64,000 bases of DNA from assembly GCF_003337575.1 (NCBI RefSeq), contig NZ_QPJM01000007.1:1-64000 (forward strand), read 5' to 3'. The notes under the pieces are model-generated. The model did not search any database and was not told where the DNA came from. It saw nothing but the letters and a program-made list of their open reading frames with translations. A program made the position numbers and the translations under genes. Source of the stretch: Phyllobacterium bourgognense (GTDB lineage Bacteria; Pseudomonadota; Alphaproteobacteria; Rhizobiales; Rhizobiaceae). Positions 18,061 through 27,767 of the stretch are shown here, one piece after another (the stretch's first letter is position 1; each line of letters starts with the position of its first letter).

Positions 18061-18158
18061 TATGTCCCCCAATTGGCCTTTGCAGAAAACGCATGATCGA
18101 TGCTACGTTATTCCGTATCTGAGAGATAGCTCTCCATAAAAAATTGTCGGGGGTTGCG

Positions 18159-18374
18159 ATGCGGATGATTTTGACTGTCATTGGAATTGGGATGTTTTGC
18201 AGCTCGGCCATTGCGCAGACTGCTGCCGAACGTGAGGCATGCATGGCGGACTTTCAGAAATACTGCTCCGGCGTTATGCCAGGTGGCGGGCGGGTTATCG
18301 AGTGTCTGGCCAAGCAATTGGACAAGCTCACACCCGAATGTAAAAAAGTCGTCCAGTCACACGCTCCGAAATAG
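18159..18374 (+). CDS. Small secreted Cys-containing protein
   Basis: 71 residues from the ATG at 18159, which follows GTCGGGGGT. Residues 1-20 form a signal peptide (ILTVIGIGMFCSSAIAQ). The mature part resembles short 'cysteine-rich' repeat proteins of alphaproteobacteria: ACMADFQKYCSGVMPGGGR then IECLAKQLDKLTPECKK, with four cysteines in a C-x7-C...C-x11-C array. Such proteins are periplasmic and uncharacterised. Divergent from the efflux adaptor and convergent with the aldolase gene, 16 bp apart. Confidence 0.7.
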   Translation: MRMILTVIGIGMFCSSAIAQTAAEREACMADFQKYCSGVMPGGGRVIECLAKQLDKLTPECKKVVQSHAPK

Positions 18375-18390
18375 CCCGGGCGTTCATTCA

Positions 18391-19320
18391 TCAAATCATG
18401 ATGTCGCCCAGTTCCTGTTTCGCTGTAACACGCAGGCGCTGAGCTTCGTCTTCGCCAATCCAGCGATACGGAAAGCGTAAGCGTGTACTTACCGGGCCCC
18501 AGTTGCCGATCGCGCAAAGCAATTTATCCAGCGCAGCATTTGAGTAGCCGGACTTTTGCCGGAATGGAACGATGTGCTCGTCCATGAATTTGCAGATGCG
18601 CTGTTCGATTTCGACGGCAGCGTCAATATCGGTTTGCATGAGGTCGGTCCAACGCTGCGCGCCGCGTGGACTAAGACAGGCGACGTTGGAAAACGCACCT
18701 GCCGCCACCCCTTCCCTGATGCCCGTCGCGAGGTGATGCCCCGGCACAAAAAGCGAGATGCCAGGCAGATGGTCACGAGCCTCGGCGTACCAGTTTGCAT
18801 CACCATCTGCCAATTTCACGCCGGTCACGCCCGGCGTTTCAGCCAATATCGTACCGAGTTCCTTTGGCGAAAGGACGCGTTTTGCATGGGGTGGGTTGTA
18901 GAGGATAAGTGGAATTCCGTTGGCAATCCCGGATGCCCTGTTGAGGTAGTCGATTGCCTCTTCGTCCGTCAGCGGCCACCAATCGGGCAAGATGACCTGA
19001 ATGGCCGCGGGACCCAGTGTAGCTGCGCGCCGGACACGATTCAGCATGATCGTTGGATCGGGCTGACAGGCACCGACGATGAAGGGCATGCCCGCTTTTC
19101 GACAACGCTCGGCCAGCATCAGCTGAATGCGATCGAACTCTTCCTCAGTCTGGTTGTGGAATTCGCTAGCGGTTCCGTTGGAATAGATACCATCTACCTT
19201 TGCGTCGATCAGGATATCGATTTCAGTACCGAGCTTGCTGAACTCGATGCTGTCGTCCGCTTCGATAGGCAGGAGCAGACTGGCCCAATTGCCGCTGATC
19301 GTGTGTTCGCCTGATTTCAC
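18391..19320 (-). CDS. DapA-family aldolase/dehydratase (first of two)
   Basis: 309 residues; ATG 19320 follows AGGAG. Class I aldolase barrel of the dihydrodipicolinate synthase/N-acetylneuraminate lyase family: catalytic Tyr141 in LILYNPP and Schiff-base Lys169 in GVKLADGD. The usual TTGE loop is replaced by GTASEF, which argues against true lysine-biosynthetic DapA and for a lyase or dehydratase on a 2-oxo acid. Last gene of the operon that starts with the FadR-type regulator at 26457. The paralogue at 21314 is in the same operon but only distantly similar. Confidence 0.85.
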   Translation of the reverse strand: MKSGEHTISGNWASLLLPIEADDSIEFSKLGTEIDILIDAKVDGIYSNGTASEFHNQTEEEFDRIQLMLAERCRKAGMPFIVGACQPDPTIMLNRVRRAATLGPAAIQVILPDWWPLTDEEAIDYLNRASGIANGIPLILYNPPHAKRVLSPKELGTILAETPGVTGVKLADGDANWYAEARDHLPGISLFVPGHHLATGIREGVAAGAFSNVACLSPRGAQRWTDLMQTDIDAAVEIEQRICKFMDEHIVPFRQKSGYSNAALDKLLCAIGNWGPVSTRLRFPYRWIGEDEAQRLRVTAKQELGDIMI

Positions 19321-19329
19321 ATTGCGCTC

Positions 19330-20286
19330 CTAGTTCAAATCATCACGGATACAGGCCTTGAATTGGCCAGGCGAAACTTCGCGCAATTCCGGTATCGTAT
19401 GGGCGCAGGCCTCCAGCGCCACCGGGCAACGTGTCCGGAAGACACAGCCGCTCGGCGGATTGGCCGGGCTTGGAATATCACCCTTCAGGATTTGCCGGTT
19501 GCGCGGCGCATCCGGATCCGGCGATGGGATCGCGGAAAGCAAAGCACGCGTATAGGGGTGTTGCGGCCGCGCATAAAGATCGGCGCTTGAGGCAATCTCC
19601 ATGATCCGGCCAAGATAGAGTACGATGACCCGGTCGCAGATATATTCGACCACCGCCAGATCGTGTGAGATGAAAAGCATGGTCAAGCCGAGCCGTTGCT
19701 GCAGATCGCGCAGGAGATTGATGACCTGCGCCTGGATCGACACATCCAGCGCAGAAACAGGCTCGTCCGCGACAATGAATTCCGGTGCGAGCGTCAGCGC
19801 GCGGGCGATACCAATGCGCTGGCGCTGCCCGCCGGAAAACTCATGTGCATAGCGGTTGACGGCTTCGGCGGGAAGATCGACCTGCACGAGGGCGTTTCGT
19901 GCGCGGTCCATGCGCTCCTTGCGGGTGCCAATACCCTGGATCTTCAGGCCTTCTGTCAAAATCTCGCCAATGGTCATGCGCGGCGACAGGCTGGCAAAGG
20001 GATCCTGAAATATATACTGCATGCGGGGTCGCGTCCGCCGCATCTGAGCGGCCGAAAGTGTGGTCAGTTCTGTGCCATCGAATTCTACGCTACCCGAAGA
20101 AGGTTCGACCAGACGCAGGACCGAACGGCCGATCGTTGTCTTGCCGCTACCGGATTCACCGACCAGTCCAACCACTTCCCCCTTGGCGATATCGAAGGAA
20201 ATGCCTTCCAGAATATTGAGTTTCGTGCCGCGGGAAACGTAGTGTTTGGCCAGATCGCGGACGGTGAGGAATGGCGCAGCGCTCAT
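19330..20286 (-). CDS. Oligopeptide-type ABC transporter ATPase (OppF-like)
   Basis: 318 residues from ATG 20286, which overlaps the stop of the preceding ATPase gene (ATGA). Walker A is GESGSGKT (43-50), the signature is [13 protein letters not shown], and the Walker B region includes '[11 protein letters not shown]'. A C-terminal oligopeptide-family extension has Cys pairs ([16 protein letters not shown]), which mark the Opp/Dpp subfamily. It would power uptake with its OppD-like partner and the permeases at 22250-24086. Confidence 0.92.
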   Translation of the reverse strand: MSAAPFLTVRDLAKHYVSRGTKLNILEGISFDIAKGEVVGLVGESGSGKTTIGRSVLRLVEPSSGSVEFDGTELTTLSAAQMRRTRPRMQYIFQDPFASLSPRMTIGEILTEGLKIQGIGTRKERMDRARNALVQVDLPAEAVNRYAHEFSGGQRQRIGIARALTLAPEFIVADEPVSALDVSIQAQVINLLRDLQQRLGLTMLFISHDLAVVEYICDRVIVLYLGRIMEIASSADLYARPQHPYTRALLSAIPSPDPDAPRNRQILKGDIPSPANPPSGCVFRTRCPVALEACAHTIPELREVSPGQFKACIRDDLN

Positions 20287-21305
20287 CGGCCCACCTCCTG
20301 CCACCGTATGCAGCGACTGCGATGCATCGCATTGACCGCGGCGAGCGCGGGCACCGCTGCCCGGCAGGCATCGATTGCATAGCTGCAGCGCGGCGAAAAT
20401 GCGCATCCGTCCGGCATGTCAGCAAGACTGGGGACAATGCCCGGAATAGCCGCCAATTTCTGCCCGGCCTGCTTCATGCGTGTTGCTTCACCAAGCCGGG
20501 GCATCGACGCCAGAAGTCCGAGCGTATAGGGATGGCGCGGGTTGCGAAACACCTCACCGACAGGCCCCTCCTCCACGATACGCCCGGCATACATGACCGC
20601 GACGCGATGGGCGATCTCTGCCACCACACCGAGGTTGTGGGTGACGAAAAGCATGCCCATGCCGCGTTCGCGCTGCAGCTTGATCAAAAGATCGAGTATT
20701 TGCGCTTGGATGGTCACGTCGAGCGCCGTCGTTGGTTCGTCGGCAATCAGCAGCGTCGGATCGCAGGCAAGCGCCATGGCGATCGTCGCGCGCTGTCGCA
20801 TGCCGCCCGAAAGCTCGTGCGGATACTGTCCCGCCCGGCGCTTGGCATCGGGGATGCCCACTTGATCGAGAAGTCCGACCGCCGAATTCATTGCTGATTT
20901 CCGGTCGGCGTCGCGATGAATGCGGATCGGCTCAGCGATCTGATCACCAACCGTAAACACCGGGTTGAGACTGGACATTGGCTCCTGGAACACCATGCCG
21001 ATGTCGTCGCCGCGGATTCTCCGCATCTGTTTTTCATCCAGCGTGACGAGATCGCGGATAGCGCCATCCTTGCTTTTGAAGTGGATACTTCCGGCGGCAA
21101 TCGCACCGACATTGCGGGTCAACAGGCCCATGACCGACAGGCTGGTCACGGATTTGCCGGAACCGGATTCGCCGACAAGCGCAACGGTTTCGCCGGCAGC
21201 GACCGATAGGTCGATACCATCGACTGCAGTGATCTCGCCGCCGCGGGTGCGGAAGATTGTCCGCAGCCCGCGAATGTCGAGAATGGGATCGACGCGCTCG
21301 TCCAT
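20283..21305 (-). CDS. Oligopeptide-type ABC transporter ATPase (OppD-like)
   Basis: 340 residues. Walker A GESGSGKS, signature [15 protein letters not shown], Walker B with '[11 protein letters not shown]', then the C-terminal Opp extension with cysteines ([16 protein letters not shown]). It forms the ATPase heterodimer with the OppF-like protein encoded immediately downstream with a 4-bp overlap. Upstream, only 8 bp separate it from the second DapA-family gene. Confidence 0.92.
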   Translation of the reverse strand: MDERVDPILDIRGLRTIFRTRGGEITAVDGIDLSVAAGETVALVGESGSGKSVTSLSVMGLLTRNVGAIAAGSIHFKSKDGAIRDLVTLDEKQMRRIRGDDIGMVFQEPMSSLNPVFTVGDQIAEPIRIHRDADRKSAMNSAVGLLDQVGIPDAKRRAGQYPHELSGGMRQRATIAMALACDPTLLIADEPTTALDVTIQAQILDLLIKLQRERGMGMLFVTHNLGVVAEIAHRVAVMYAGRIVEEGPVGEVFRNPRHPYTLGLLASMPRLGEATRMKQAGQKLAAIPGIVPSLADMPDGCAFSPRCSYAIDACRAAVPALAAVNAMHRSRCIRWQEVGR

Positions 21306-21313
21306 ATCCGGTC

Positions 21314-22231
21314 TCAGCCGAGCAGTCCGGTAGAGAGCAGAATCGCGTCAATCCGAGCGGATTCTGCAGCATCGAGTGCTTGCCTCGGTCTCGGCATGAC
21401 GTTCGTATCGATGATGCCAAGGCTGCGCATGGCGGTCTTAAAACCGCCCACGCCGGACGCTCCACCGCTGACGCGGCTTTGCGCGATCCAGACGATTTCG
21501 AACAGGCGGCAGAGCCGTTCCTGCTCCTTGCGCGCTGCCGCCCAATCGCCGCGCTGCGCAGCATCCCACAGACGGACGTAGCCGTGCGGATCCACATTGG
21601 CGAGTCCCGGGACCACACCATGCGCGCCCATCGACAGTGCATTGTCGACGACGATTTCGGAACCGGTCATCAGGAAGATATCCCTGTGCTCGGCGAGATC
21701 CAGCAAGGCGTACCGGAAATTGCCATCATCGCCACTTGAATCCTTGAGGCCGATAATGGTGCCTTCCTTGGCCAGCGTCGTCACTGTCGATCGAGCCAGC
21801 TTGGCGTGAACGCAGACAGGGATGTCATAAGCGACAAGCGGAATGTCGACGGCATCCTTGATATAGCGAAAATGGTCAATGATTTCGGGCTGGCTGGTGA
21901 CGGTGTAGTATGGTGCTGTCACGACGACGGCGGCTGCACCTGCCGCCTTGGCAACCTTCGCATGGCCAATGACATTGTCGGTCGTTGCATCGAGAACGCC
22001 GGCAATGACCGGCACGCGGCCATTGACGACTTTGACCGAGTGTTCGAGAATTTCCCGCCTGGTCTTTTCATTGTGGAACACGACTTCACTGGTCGATCCG
22101 AGCACGAACACGCCGTGGCAGCCTGCGCCGAGCAGATGTTCGAGCACGCGCGTGTATGATGGGTAGTCTACAGTGAAATCCGGATTGAGAGGTGTTACGA
22201 CGGGAGGAACAACCCCATGAAATTTGGTCAT
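21314..22231 (-). CDS. DapA-family aldolase/dehydratase (second of two)
   Basis: 305 residues. Catalytic Tyr135 (LVAYDIP) and Schiff-base Lys163 ([10 protein letters not shown]) are present, with GSTSE in place of the TTGE loop. Closer to the general 'dihydrodipicolinate synthase family' of sugar-acid or hydroxy-amino-acid catabolism than to biosynthetic DapA. It lies inside the ABC operon between the permease and ATPase genes, so it probably acts on an imported compound or its derivative. Which 2-oxo acid is cleaved is not evident. Confidence 0.85.
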   Translation of the reverse strand: MTKFHGVVPPVVTPLNPDFTVDYPSYTRVLEHLLGAGCHGVFVLGSTSEVVFHNEKTRREILEHSVKVVNGRVPVIAGVLDATTDNVIGHAKVAKAAGAAAVVVTAPYYTVTSQPEIIDHFRYIKDAVDIPLVAYDIPVCVHAKLARSTVTTLAKEGTIIGLKDSSGDDGNFRYALLDLAEHRDIFLMTGSEIVVDNALSMGAHGVVPGLANVDPHGYVRLWDAAQRGDWAAARKEQERLCRLFEIVWIAQSRVSGGASGVGGFKTAMRSLGIIDTNVMPRPRQALDAAESARIDAILLSTGLLG

Positions 22232-22249
22232 TTTCGCTTTCTTTCTTTG

Positions 22250-23125
22250 TCAGTTCAGTTCGGCGCGAGGATCGAAGGCATCCCTTAGACCGTCGCCAAT
22301 AAAGTTGATTGCAAGGACGGCAAGAACCAGCGCCCCACCAGGGAACAGCCATTGCCAGGGGAATTGTTCGAGAACGGCCGTCGAGCGCGCTGCGTTGAGC
22401 ATGTTGCCCCAGCTTGCGGCGGGCGGCGCAATACCGAGTCCGAGGAAGGACAGCCCGGCCTCAAGAAGGATTGCATTGGCAATCTGCAGCGTCGCATAGA
22501 CGACAAGGATATCGATGGAGTTCGGCAGGCCATGCCGGAACAGCAGATGCCCGAGCCCTGCTCCCATGCCGCGCGATGCCAGGACAAAGTCCCGCTCCCG
22601 TAGTTCAAGCAGCCTCGAGCGGATCATGCGCGACAGGAGTGGCCATGACAGCAGCGAGATGACGAGCACCGTCGGCCCGATGCCCGTACCGGCAATCGAC
22701 GCCAGCACCAGCAGGAAGATGACGGGCGGCAGGGTCATCACCAGATCGACGAAACGCATGGTGACAGCATCAGCCCAGCGACCGGCAAGTGCCGATATCG
22801 CACCGACGAGAAAGCCGATGATCGCCGAGATGATGGTCGAGGCTACCGCGACCAGCAGGGAAATGCGGCCACCCTCCAGAACACGCACAAAAACATCGCG
22901 GCCAACACCATCGGTTCCGAACCAATGGGTAGCCGTCGGTCCGCTGTTCATGGCAAGCAGATCGATATCGTTCGGCTTGAATGTCCACCACAAAGGATAG
23001 GACAGGATCATCGCGAGCATCGGCAGAATGATGCAAACACCGAACAGCGCCGCCTTGTTGTGGCCGAAGCGGTGGAATGCACGCGCCATCGGACCGGGAC
23101 TGTGTGATGGGGTACGTGCAAGCAT
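22250..23125 (-). CDS. Oligopeptide-type ABC permease (OppC/DppC-like)
   Basis: 291 residues from the ATG at 23125, one base after the upstream permease's stop. Earlier start codons fall inside that gene. The N-terminal segment '[20 protein letters not shown]', the '[18 protein letters not shown]' loop typical of DppC, and the EAA-type loop '[20 protein letters not shown]' are clear. About six membrane helices. Forms the membrane channel with the OppB-like protein. Confidence 0.92.
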   Translation of the reverse strand: MLARTPSHSPGPMARAFHRFGHNKAALFGVCIILPMLAMILSYPLWWTFKPNDIDLLAMNSGPTATHWFGTDGVGRDVFVRVLEGGRISLLVAVASTIISAIIGFLVGAISALAGRWADAVTMRFVDLVMTLPPVIFLLVLASIAGTGIGPTVLVISLLSWPLLSRMIRSRLLELRERDFVLASRGMGAGLGHLLFRHGLPNSIDILVVYATLQIANAILLEAGLSFLGLGIAPPAASWGNMLNAARSTAVLEQFPWQWLFPGGALVLAVLAINFIGDGLRDAFDPRAELN

Positions 23126-23126
23126 C

Positions 23127-24086
23127 TCAACCCACCTTGATGCGCGGATCGATGACCGCATAGGTGATATCGGTCAAAAGGTTGACGACGATCACGCAGG
23201 CCCCGATGATCAGTGTTGCGCCCATGATGATCGGATAGTCGCGCGTCTCGACAGCATTCACCAGCAACAGGCCCATGCCTGGCCAATTGAACACGCTCTC
23301 GATGAAAATCGCGCCGCCGATCGCGAGACCGATGGTCGAGCCGATGACCGTCACCACGGGCAGCAAGGCGTTGCGCAGCGCGTGCTTGGCGATGACCCAG
23401 AATTCCTTGACGCCCTTCGCCCGCGCCGTACGCACATAATCCTGATTGAGTACTTCAAGCAGTGACGAGCGCATGTAGCGCATGATCAACGCGGCTTGGG
23501 CGATTGAAAGGAGCGCCGCGGGCAAGATCAGATGATGGAGCAGATCTCCTATGGAAAATTCCGCACCCGGCGTCAGCATGCCGCCTGACGGAGCCCATCC
23601 CAGGCGAACGGCGAATACATAGAGGCCGATCAGCGCGCTCAGAAATGCCGGGCTCGAAATGCCGACAAGTGCAAAGACCGAGAATGAGAGGTCCACCGGC
23701 GAGTTCCGCCGCGTCGCGCTGATAACACCAGTGGCGATCCCCGCGATAATCGCGATGACCAATGCCGATCCCATCAACAGGACTGTGGGACCGATGCGCG
23801 ACAACACCAGATCCAGCACCGGCTGATCCTGGCGCTTGATCGAGAAGCCGAGATTCCCGGTGATGGCCTGTTGCAGCCATGCCAGATATTGAACCGGCAA
23901 GGGTCTGTCGAGCCCAAGCTGGCTGCGCAGTTCGGCAAGCTGCTCTGGTGACATCGGTATGTTCGGATCGATATATGCATCGATCGGATCGCCGGGGGTG
24001 AGACGCAACAGCAAGAAAATAAGCACGCTCAAAGCAAGGAGCATACCTACTCCTATCAGCAGACGTCGAAGGCTGTATTGAAGCAT
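23127..24086 (-). CDS. Oligopeptide-type ABC permease (OppB/DppB-like)
   Basis: 319 residues. Starts '[20 protein letters not shown]' and carries '[13 protein letters not shown]', '[16 protein letters not shown]' and the cytoplasmic loop '[20 protein letters not shown]', all standard for DppB/OppB. Six membrane helices. Separated from the binding-protein gene by a hairpin-containing 62-bp gap and from the second permease by one base. Confidence 0.93.
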   Translation of the reverse strand: MLQYSLRRLLIGVGMLLALSVLIFLLLRLTPGDPIDAYIDPNIPMSPEQLAELRSQLGLDRPLPVQYLAWLQQAITGNLGFSIKRQDQPVLDLVLSRIGPTVLLMGSALVIAIIAGIATGVISATRRNSPVDLSFSVFALVGISSPAFLSALIGLYVFAVRLGWAPSGGMLTPGAEFSIGDLLHHLILPAALLSIAQAALIMRYMRSSLLEVLNQDYVRTARAKGVKEFWVIAKHALRNALLPVVTVIGSTIGLAIGGAIFIESVFNWPGMGLLLVNAVETRDYPIIMGATLIIGACVIVVNLLTDITYAVIDPRIKVG

Positions 24087-24103
24087 TTTCGTTCCGTTTT
24101 GCC

Positions 24104-24123
24104 GGGGTGGCCAGCGCCACCCC
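24104..24123 (-). other. Intercistronic hairpin after the binding-protein gene
   Basis: GGGGTGGC-CAGC-GCCACCCC, an 8-bp perfect stem with a 4-nt loop, between the binding-protein stop (24149) and the permease start (24086). No U-tract. Likely protects the upstream mRNA or reduces read-through so that receptor exceeds permease. Confidence 0.65.
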
Positions 24124-24148
24124 TCGAACCACGATCAGGCGCGAGCGA

Positions 24149-25729
24149 TTATTCGCCGAGTGACCATTTTTCCGGATGAGCCTGATAGGGGCCACCACCC
24201 GGTGCCGGCGTCCAGATGAAATCCTTGACCTTTGACGACACGACGCCATAGCGGTTCGCCACCCACAGAGTTGCCCATGGCAGGTCGGAATTCATGACCT
24301 TGCAGACATCCTGATAGTGGCCGTCACGTTTGGCGGCATCGGGCTCTGCGAGAGCGGCATCCAGCGCCTTGTTGAGTTCCGGCATACGTGCACGCACCAC
24401 ATTGGGACCTGCTGGCGGGATCTGCTTTTCATTAAGACCAACATTGATGCTGCCCGCGTCAGGTCCGTTCTGCAGGCCCGCATAGACCAGCTGGAACTGC
24501 GCGACGTCCGGCTTCGGGTTCAGGACGATGCTGTTGTACGTCGGCGTATCGACGGCGCGCGGCACGACATTGATCCCTACCTGCGAAAGCATGGCTTGCA
24601 CGGCGGCGAGCACGTTGGTCGCGAGAGGTGTAGTGTAGTAGGTCAGAAGGGTAATCGGCTTGTCGCCATTGATCTGCGACCATCCAGCTTCATCCAGAAG
24701 TTGCTTAGCCTTTTCCGGATCGTAGGCGTAAGGGTCAATACCCTGGGGGACCAGCTGGTCCGCGACATAGGCGCAATTTGCCGGCTTGGCAGCACCCGCA
24801 TAGAGGCTCTTGATGATGGCGTCGCGGTTGATCGCATACATCACCGCCTTGCGGACCCGCGGATCTTTCCAGATCGGTGACTCATGATTGAAGCCGAGGT
24901 AGTTGACGACGAAGCTGTCACCTTCGATGACCTTGAAAGCTTCATCGCCCTTGAATGTCGACACATCATTGGAGTCGACATAGGTAAACTGGATCTCGCC
25001 GGCGCGAAGGGCAGCGATCGCGGCTGCCGGATTGGCGAAGTATCGGTTGATCACCCGCTCGAGTGCGGGTTTGCCGCCGCGATAGTCGGTATTGGCGGCA
25101 AGTTCCACATATTGATCGGTGACGTATTTGGTGAACTTGAAAGGTCCGGTGCCGATTGGCGAGGTAGACCACCAAGCGTTTTTGGCGAGTTGATCTGCCG
25201 GTATCGATGACAATGCATGTTCGGGCAGCATCATCACCTTGGTCATTGTGTCGAGAGTGCTTGCACTTGGGGCACCCAGCTTGACGATCAGGGTATGATT
25301 GTCCGGAGCTTCGACGGACGAGACTGCTTTCAATCTTGCGGCAAGCACCGATCCCGATTTAGCATCCATGGCCAGACCCATGGTAAACTTCGCGTCCTTG
25401 GAGGTGAAAGGCTTTCCGTCATGCCATTTGGCATCCGCAAGCTTGAAAGTATATGTCATTTGATCCGGACTGACTTCGTAGCTATCCGCCAGCACGCCGA
25501 CAACTTTCTGGAGTTTCTCGTCATAGGTGACGAGCGGCTCAAAATAGACACTGAGCCACGTAAATCCGGCTGTGGCCGCAAGCGGGTTGAAATTTCCCTG
25601 AAATCCTCCCGGGCCGACATCGAATCCGCCAGACAGCGTTGCAGCCTGTGTGGCAGGTGGCACTAATGTTACGCCTCCGATCAGCGCGGCAGACAGTGCC
25701 AGTGCTGAAGCCATCATTCGTAGTTTCAT
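24149..25729 (-). CDS. Oligopeptide-type ABC substrate-binding protein (SBP_bac_5 family)
   Basis: 526 residues. A Sec signal peptide ends near ATQAAT. Family 5 binding-protein traits: 'WLSVYFEPLVTYDEK', 'TFKLADAKWHDGKPFTSKDA', 'GTGPFKFTKYVTDQYVELAA' and 'DPRVRKAVMYAINRDAII'. It captures the substrate in the periplasm for the permeases downstream. The ATG overlaps the stop of the FadR-type regulator gene by 4 bp, with a GGGAGGATACC site inside that gene, so both are on one transcript. Ligand unknown; a non-peptide is plausible given the linked aldolases. Confidence 0.92.
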   Translation of the reverse strand: MKLRMMASALALSAALIGGVTLVPPATQAATLSGGFDVGPGGFQGNFNPLAATAGFTWLSVYFEPLVTYDEKLQKVVGVLADSYEVSPDQMTYTFKLADAKWHDGKPFTSKDAKFTMGLAMDAKSGSVLAARLKAVSSVEAPDNHTLIVKLGAPSASTLDTMTKVMMLPEHALSSIPADQLAKNAWWSTSPIGTGPFKFTKYVTDQYVELAANTDYRGGKPALERVINRYFANPAAAIAALRAGEIQFTYVDSNDVSTFKGDEAFKVIEGDSFVVNYLGFNHESPIWKDPRVRKAVMYAINRDAIIKSLYAGAAKPANCAYVADQLVPQGIDPYAYDPEKAKQLLDEAGWSQINGDKPITLLTYYTTPLATNVLAAVQAMLSQVGINVVPRAVDTPTYNSIVLNPKPDVAQFQLVYAGLQNGPDAGSINVGLNEKQIPPAGPNVVRARMPELNKALDAALAEPDAAKRDGHYQDVCKVMNSDLPWATLWVANRYGVVSSKVKDFIWTPAPGGGPYQAHPEKWSLGE

Positions 25730-26457
25730 GGTATCCTCCCATTGAATGTATTGGTCTTGTTATGTGCAATCACTCGAGCGATCCCCTCGTAGTGACTGTC
25801 GAGGCGGTTGCGGGCGTCTTCGAGATTTCTTGCCTCGACTGCGTCAACGATCGCCTCATGATCACGCCATGTCGCCATCGGATCCGTGTTTTCCAGGTTG
25901 ACGAAATCGGACGCCTTGTAGAACGCGAGCCAGAAGACCTCGATGAGCCGCACCAGCGTCTCATTTTCCTGACAACGGAAAAGCAGCCGATGGAAAAGCC
26001 TGTCTTCGTCGACAAATGCTTCATTCCGCTCGGCATGAACGCGCATGCGGGCGACGACCTGCCGTAGCTCCTGGATATCTTCGTCGGTGATTTTCTGCAG
26101 CGTTTTGGCGATCAATCCGACTTCAAGAGTCCTGCGAATCTCCAGCACTTCCTCGATCTGGCGCAGCGCCCCACCCAAGCCATAGGCGAGGTTGTCAAGC
26201 AGCGGCTCGAAGGAGAATGCCTTGACGAAGACGCCGACGCCACGCCGCGACTCCAGAACACCAACCGACTCCAATGCCTTGATGCCTTCACGTAGCGAGT
26301 TCCGGCTGACGCCGAGCTGGCTGGCCAGTTCGCCTTCGGGGGGCATCGGCGCCCCTGCTTCCAGGCCATTTTCGTTGATGTAAGCCCGCAAGCTTTCTTG
26401 CACGGACACATGCAGCAAAGGCGCGCGGTGCAGAGGCTTGAGGGATTTGAACGCCAT
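25726..26457 (-). CDS. GntR-family transcriptional regulator, FadR subfamily (first)
   Basis: 243 residues. The winged HTH (about 15-80) has the GntR signature 'GAPMPPEGELASQLGVSRNSLREGIKALE', followed by an all-helical FCD ligand-binding domain with His residues that usually bind metal ('DEDRLFHRLLF', 'WRDHEAIVDAV'). First gene of the minus-strand transporter/aldolase operon, hence autoregulated if the CTGTCAACAG sites at 26518 and 26592 are its operators. It would also control the divergent ABC importer. The effector is probably an acidic metabolite. Confidence 0.9.
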   Translation of the reverse strand: MAFKSLKPLHRAPLLHVSVQESLRAYINENGLEAGAPMPPEGELASQLGVSRNSLREGIKALESVGVLESRRGVGVFVKAFSFEPLLDNLAYGLGGALRQIEEVLEIRRTLEVGLIAKTLQKITDEDIQELRQVVARMRVHAERNEAFVDEDRLFHRLLFRCQENETLVRLIEVFWLAFYKASDFVNLENTDPMATWRDHEAIVDAVEARNLEDARNRLDSHYEGIARVIAHNKTNTFNGRIP

Positions 26458-26495
26458 TATGCGGATTCCAATCTCAGTGGTGGTACGGTTTAGAC

Positions 26496-26527
26496 TAGAT
26501 AGCCACTTGTAGGATATCTGTCAACAG
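26496..26527 (-). promoter_or_regulatory. Promoter with operator at -35 for the regulator/transporter operon
   Basis: Read on the minus strand, TTGACA (26524-26519) is followed after 17 bp by TATCTA (26501-26496). The -35 box is embedded in CTGTCAACAG (26518-26527, plus-strand sequence), which recurs inverted at 26592-26601. The start codon is at 26457. A repressor bound here would cover the -35 region. Confidence 0.65.
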
Positions 26528-26554
26528 GACAAGATTTATGGACTACTTTCGAGA

Positions 26555-26584
26555 TTTTCACAACTCAATGTGAAGATGTGAAAA
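26555..26584. promoter_or_regulatory. Nested inverted repeats between divergent promoters
   Basis: TTCACA-ACTCAA-TGTGAA (26557-26574) is a perfect 6-6-6 inverted repeat. TTTTCACA (26555-26562) can also pair with TGTGAAAA (26577-26584). It lies midway between the two CTGTCAACAG sites, so it may bind a second regulator such as a CRP/FNR- or LacI-type protein. The protein is not identified. Confidence 0.45.
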
Positions 26585-26591
26585 TAGTAAT

Positions 26592-26623
26592 CTGTTGACA
26601 GTCTTCAATTTGCTCCGTACGTT
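26592..26623 (+). promoter_or_regulatory. Promoter with operator at -35 for the divergent ABC importer
   Basis: TTGACA (26595-26600) with a 17-bp spacer to TACGTT (26618-26623). The -35 box sits inside CTGTTGACAG (26592-26601), the inverted copy of the site at 26518. Centre-to-centre distance is 74 bp, about seven helical turns, so two dimers would lie on the same DNA face. Confidence 0.6.
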
Positions 26624-26685
26624 TCGATGAAGCCAATATCAGCGAAAAACCGCCTGTCGGTTTGCGTGAACACTCGGGAGGTGGA

Positions 26686-27753
26686 ATGGCATTCCTGGAA
26701 TTAGACGGCCTGACCAAGAGTTATGGTACGCTTACGGTTGTCAAAGGCGTCAATCTATCCGTCGACAAAGGCAAACTCGTCTGCCTTCTTGGGCCCTCGG
26801 GCTGCGGCAAGACCACAACGCTAAGGCTTATCGCGGGCTTCGTTCCCGCCAATGCTGGTGAGATACGCGTCGGCGGAAAGACCATATCTTCAGCACACTC
26901 GACCGTTCCGCCCGAGGGGCGCAACATGTCGATGATCTTCCAGAGCTACGCGCTGTGGCCGCACATGACGGTCTTCGAGAATGTGGCTTACGGCCTGAAG
27001 CTGCGGCGTCTTCCACAATCGGAAGTGACCAAGAGCGTCCGAACGATCCTGTCGGCCACACAACTCCTTCCGCTGGAAAATCGCTATCCGGGCGAACTCT
27101 CTGGCGGTCAGCAGCAGCGGGTATCGCTGGCGCGGGCACTGGTCATCAAGCCCGAAATCCTTCTGCTGGACGAGCCGCTTTCAAACCTCGACGCCAATCT
27201 GCGCGAGGAGATGCGCTTTGAGATCCGCCGGCTTCACGACGAATTTCGCTACACGACGGTCTATGTGACGCATGATCAGGCGGAAGCCATGACCACCGCC
27301 GACATGATCGTCGTCATGAATGACGGCCGTATCGAGCAAGCGGGTTCGCCGGAAGATATCTACGAACGTCCGGAGACTGAATTTGTCGCCCGCTTCATTG
27401 GCGGCACAAATATTCTCAGCGGCACCCGCGGCGATAAAGATAGCGTTGTTGGCGAAGGCGGGCTTGTGCTCCGATGCGGCAGCGGCAGCACCGCGGCTTC
27501 CGGAAAAACGGCAGTTTCAGTTCGGCATCATGACATCGAACTGTCATCGGCCAAGCCCAAGAGTGCCGACACGAATGTAACGGTCGGCACAGTTACGCGG
27601 CAAATCTATCTCGGTTCGCACCGGGACTATCTCGTTTCAATCGCTGGTGGAGAAACGGTGCGTACAGTCGCGCCAGTCAACGTTGCGATCCCGGTTGGCC
27701 AAGAAGTATGGCTGCATTTCCCACCAGAGAAATGCCGGGCGCTCGCACAATAA
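26686..27753 (+). CDS. ABC transporter ATPase of the Fe3+/polyamine/phosphonate class (FbpC/PotA-like)
   Basis: 355 residues from the ATG at 26686, preceded by CGGGAGGTGGA. Walker A GPSGCGKT (36-43), signature LSGGQQQRVSLARAL, Walker B 'ILLLDEPLSNLDANLR', and the switch His in YVTHDQAEAM. A C-terminal TOBE-like regulatory domain (about 280-350) contains 'ISVRHHDIEL'-type sequence. Energises the importer encoded by the next two genes. First gene of a plus-strand operon, divergent from the FadR-type regulator. Confidence 0.92.
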   Translation: MAFLELDGLTKSYGTLTVVKGVNLSVDKGKLVCLLGPSGCGKTTTLRLIAGFVPANAGEIRVGGKTISSAHSTVPPEGRNMSMIFQSYALWPHMTVFENVAYGLKLRRLPQSEVTKSVRTILSATQLLPLENRYPGELSGGQQQRVSLARALVIKPEILLLDEPLSNLDANLREEMRFEIRRLHDEFRYTTVYVTHDQAEAMTTADMIVVMNDGRIEQAGSPEDIYERPETEFVARFIGGTNILSGTRGDKDSVVGEGGLVLRCGSGSTAASGKTAVSVRHHDIELSSAKPKSADTNVTVGTVTRQIYLGSHRDYLVSIAGGETVRTVAPVNVAIPVGQEVWLHFPPEKCRALAQ

Positions 27754-27767
27754 GGGAGGAACTATGC

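Noticed and set aside
18391-22231. Naming the two DapA-like genes dapA
   Set aside because: Both lack the TTGE loop of biosynthetic DapA and sit in a catabolic transport operon.
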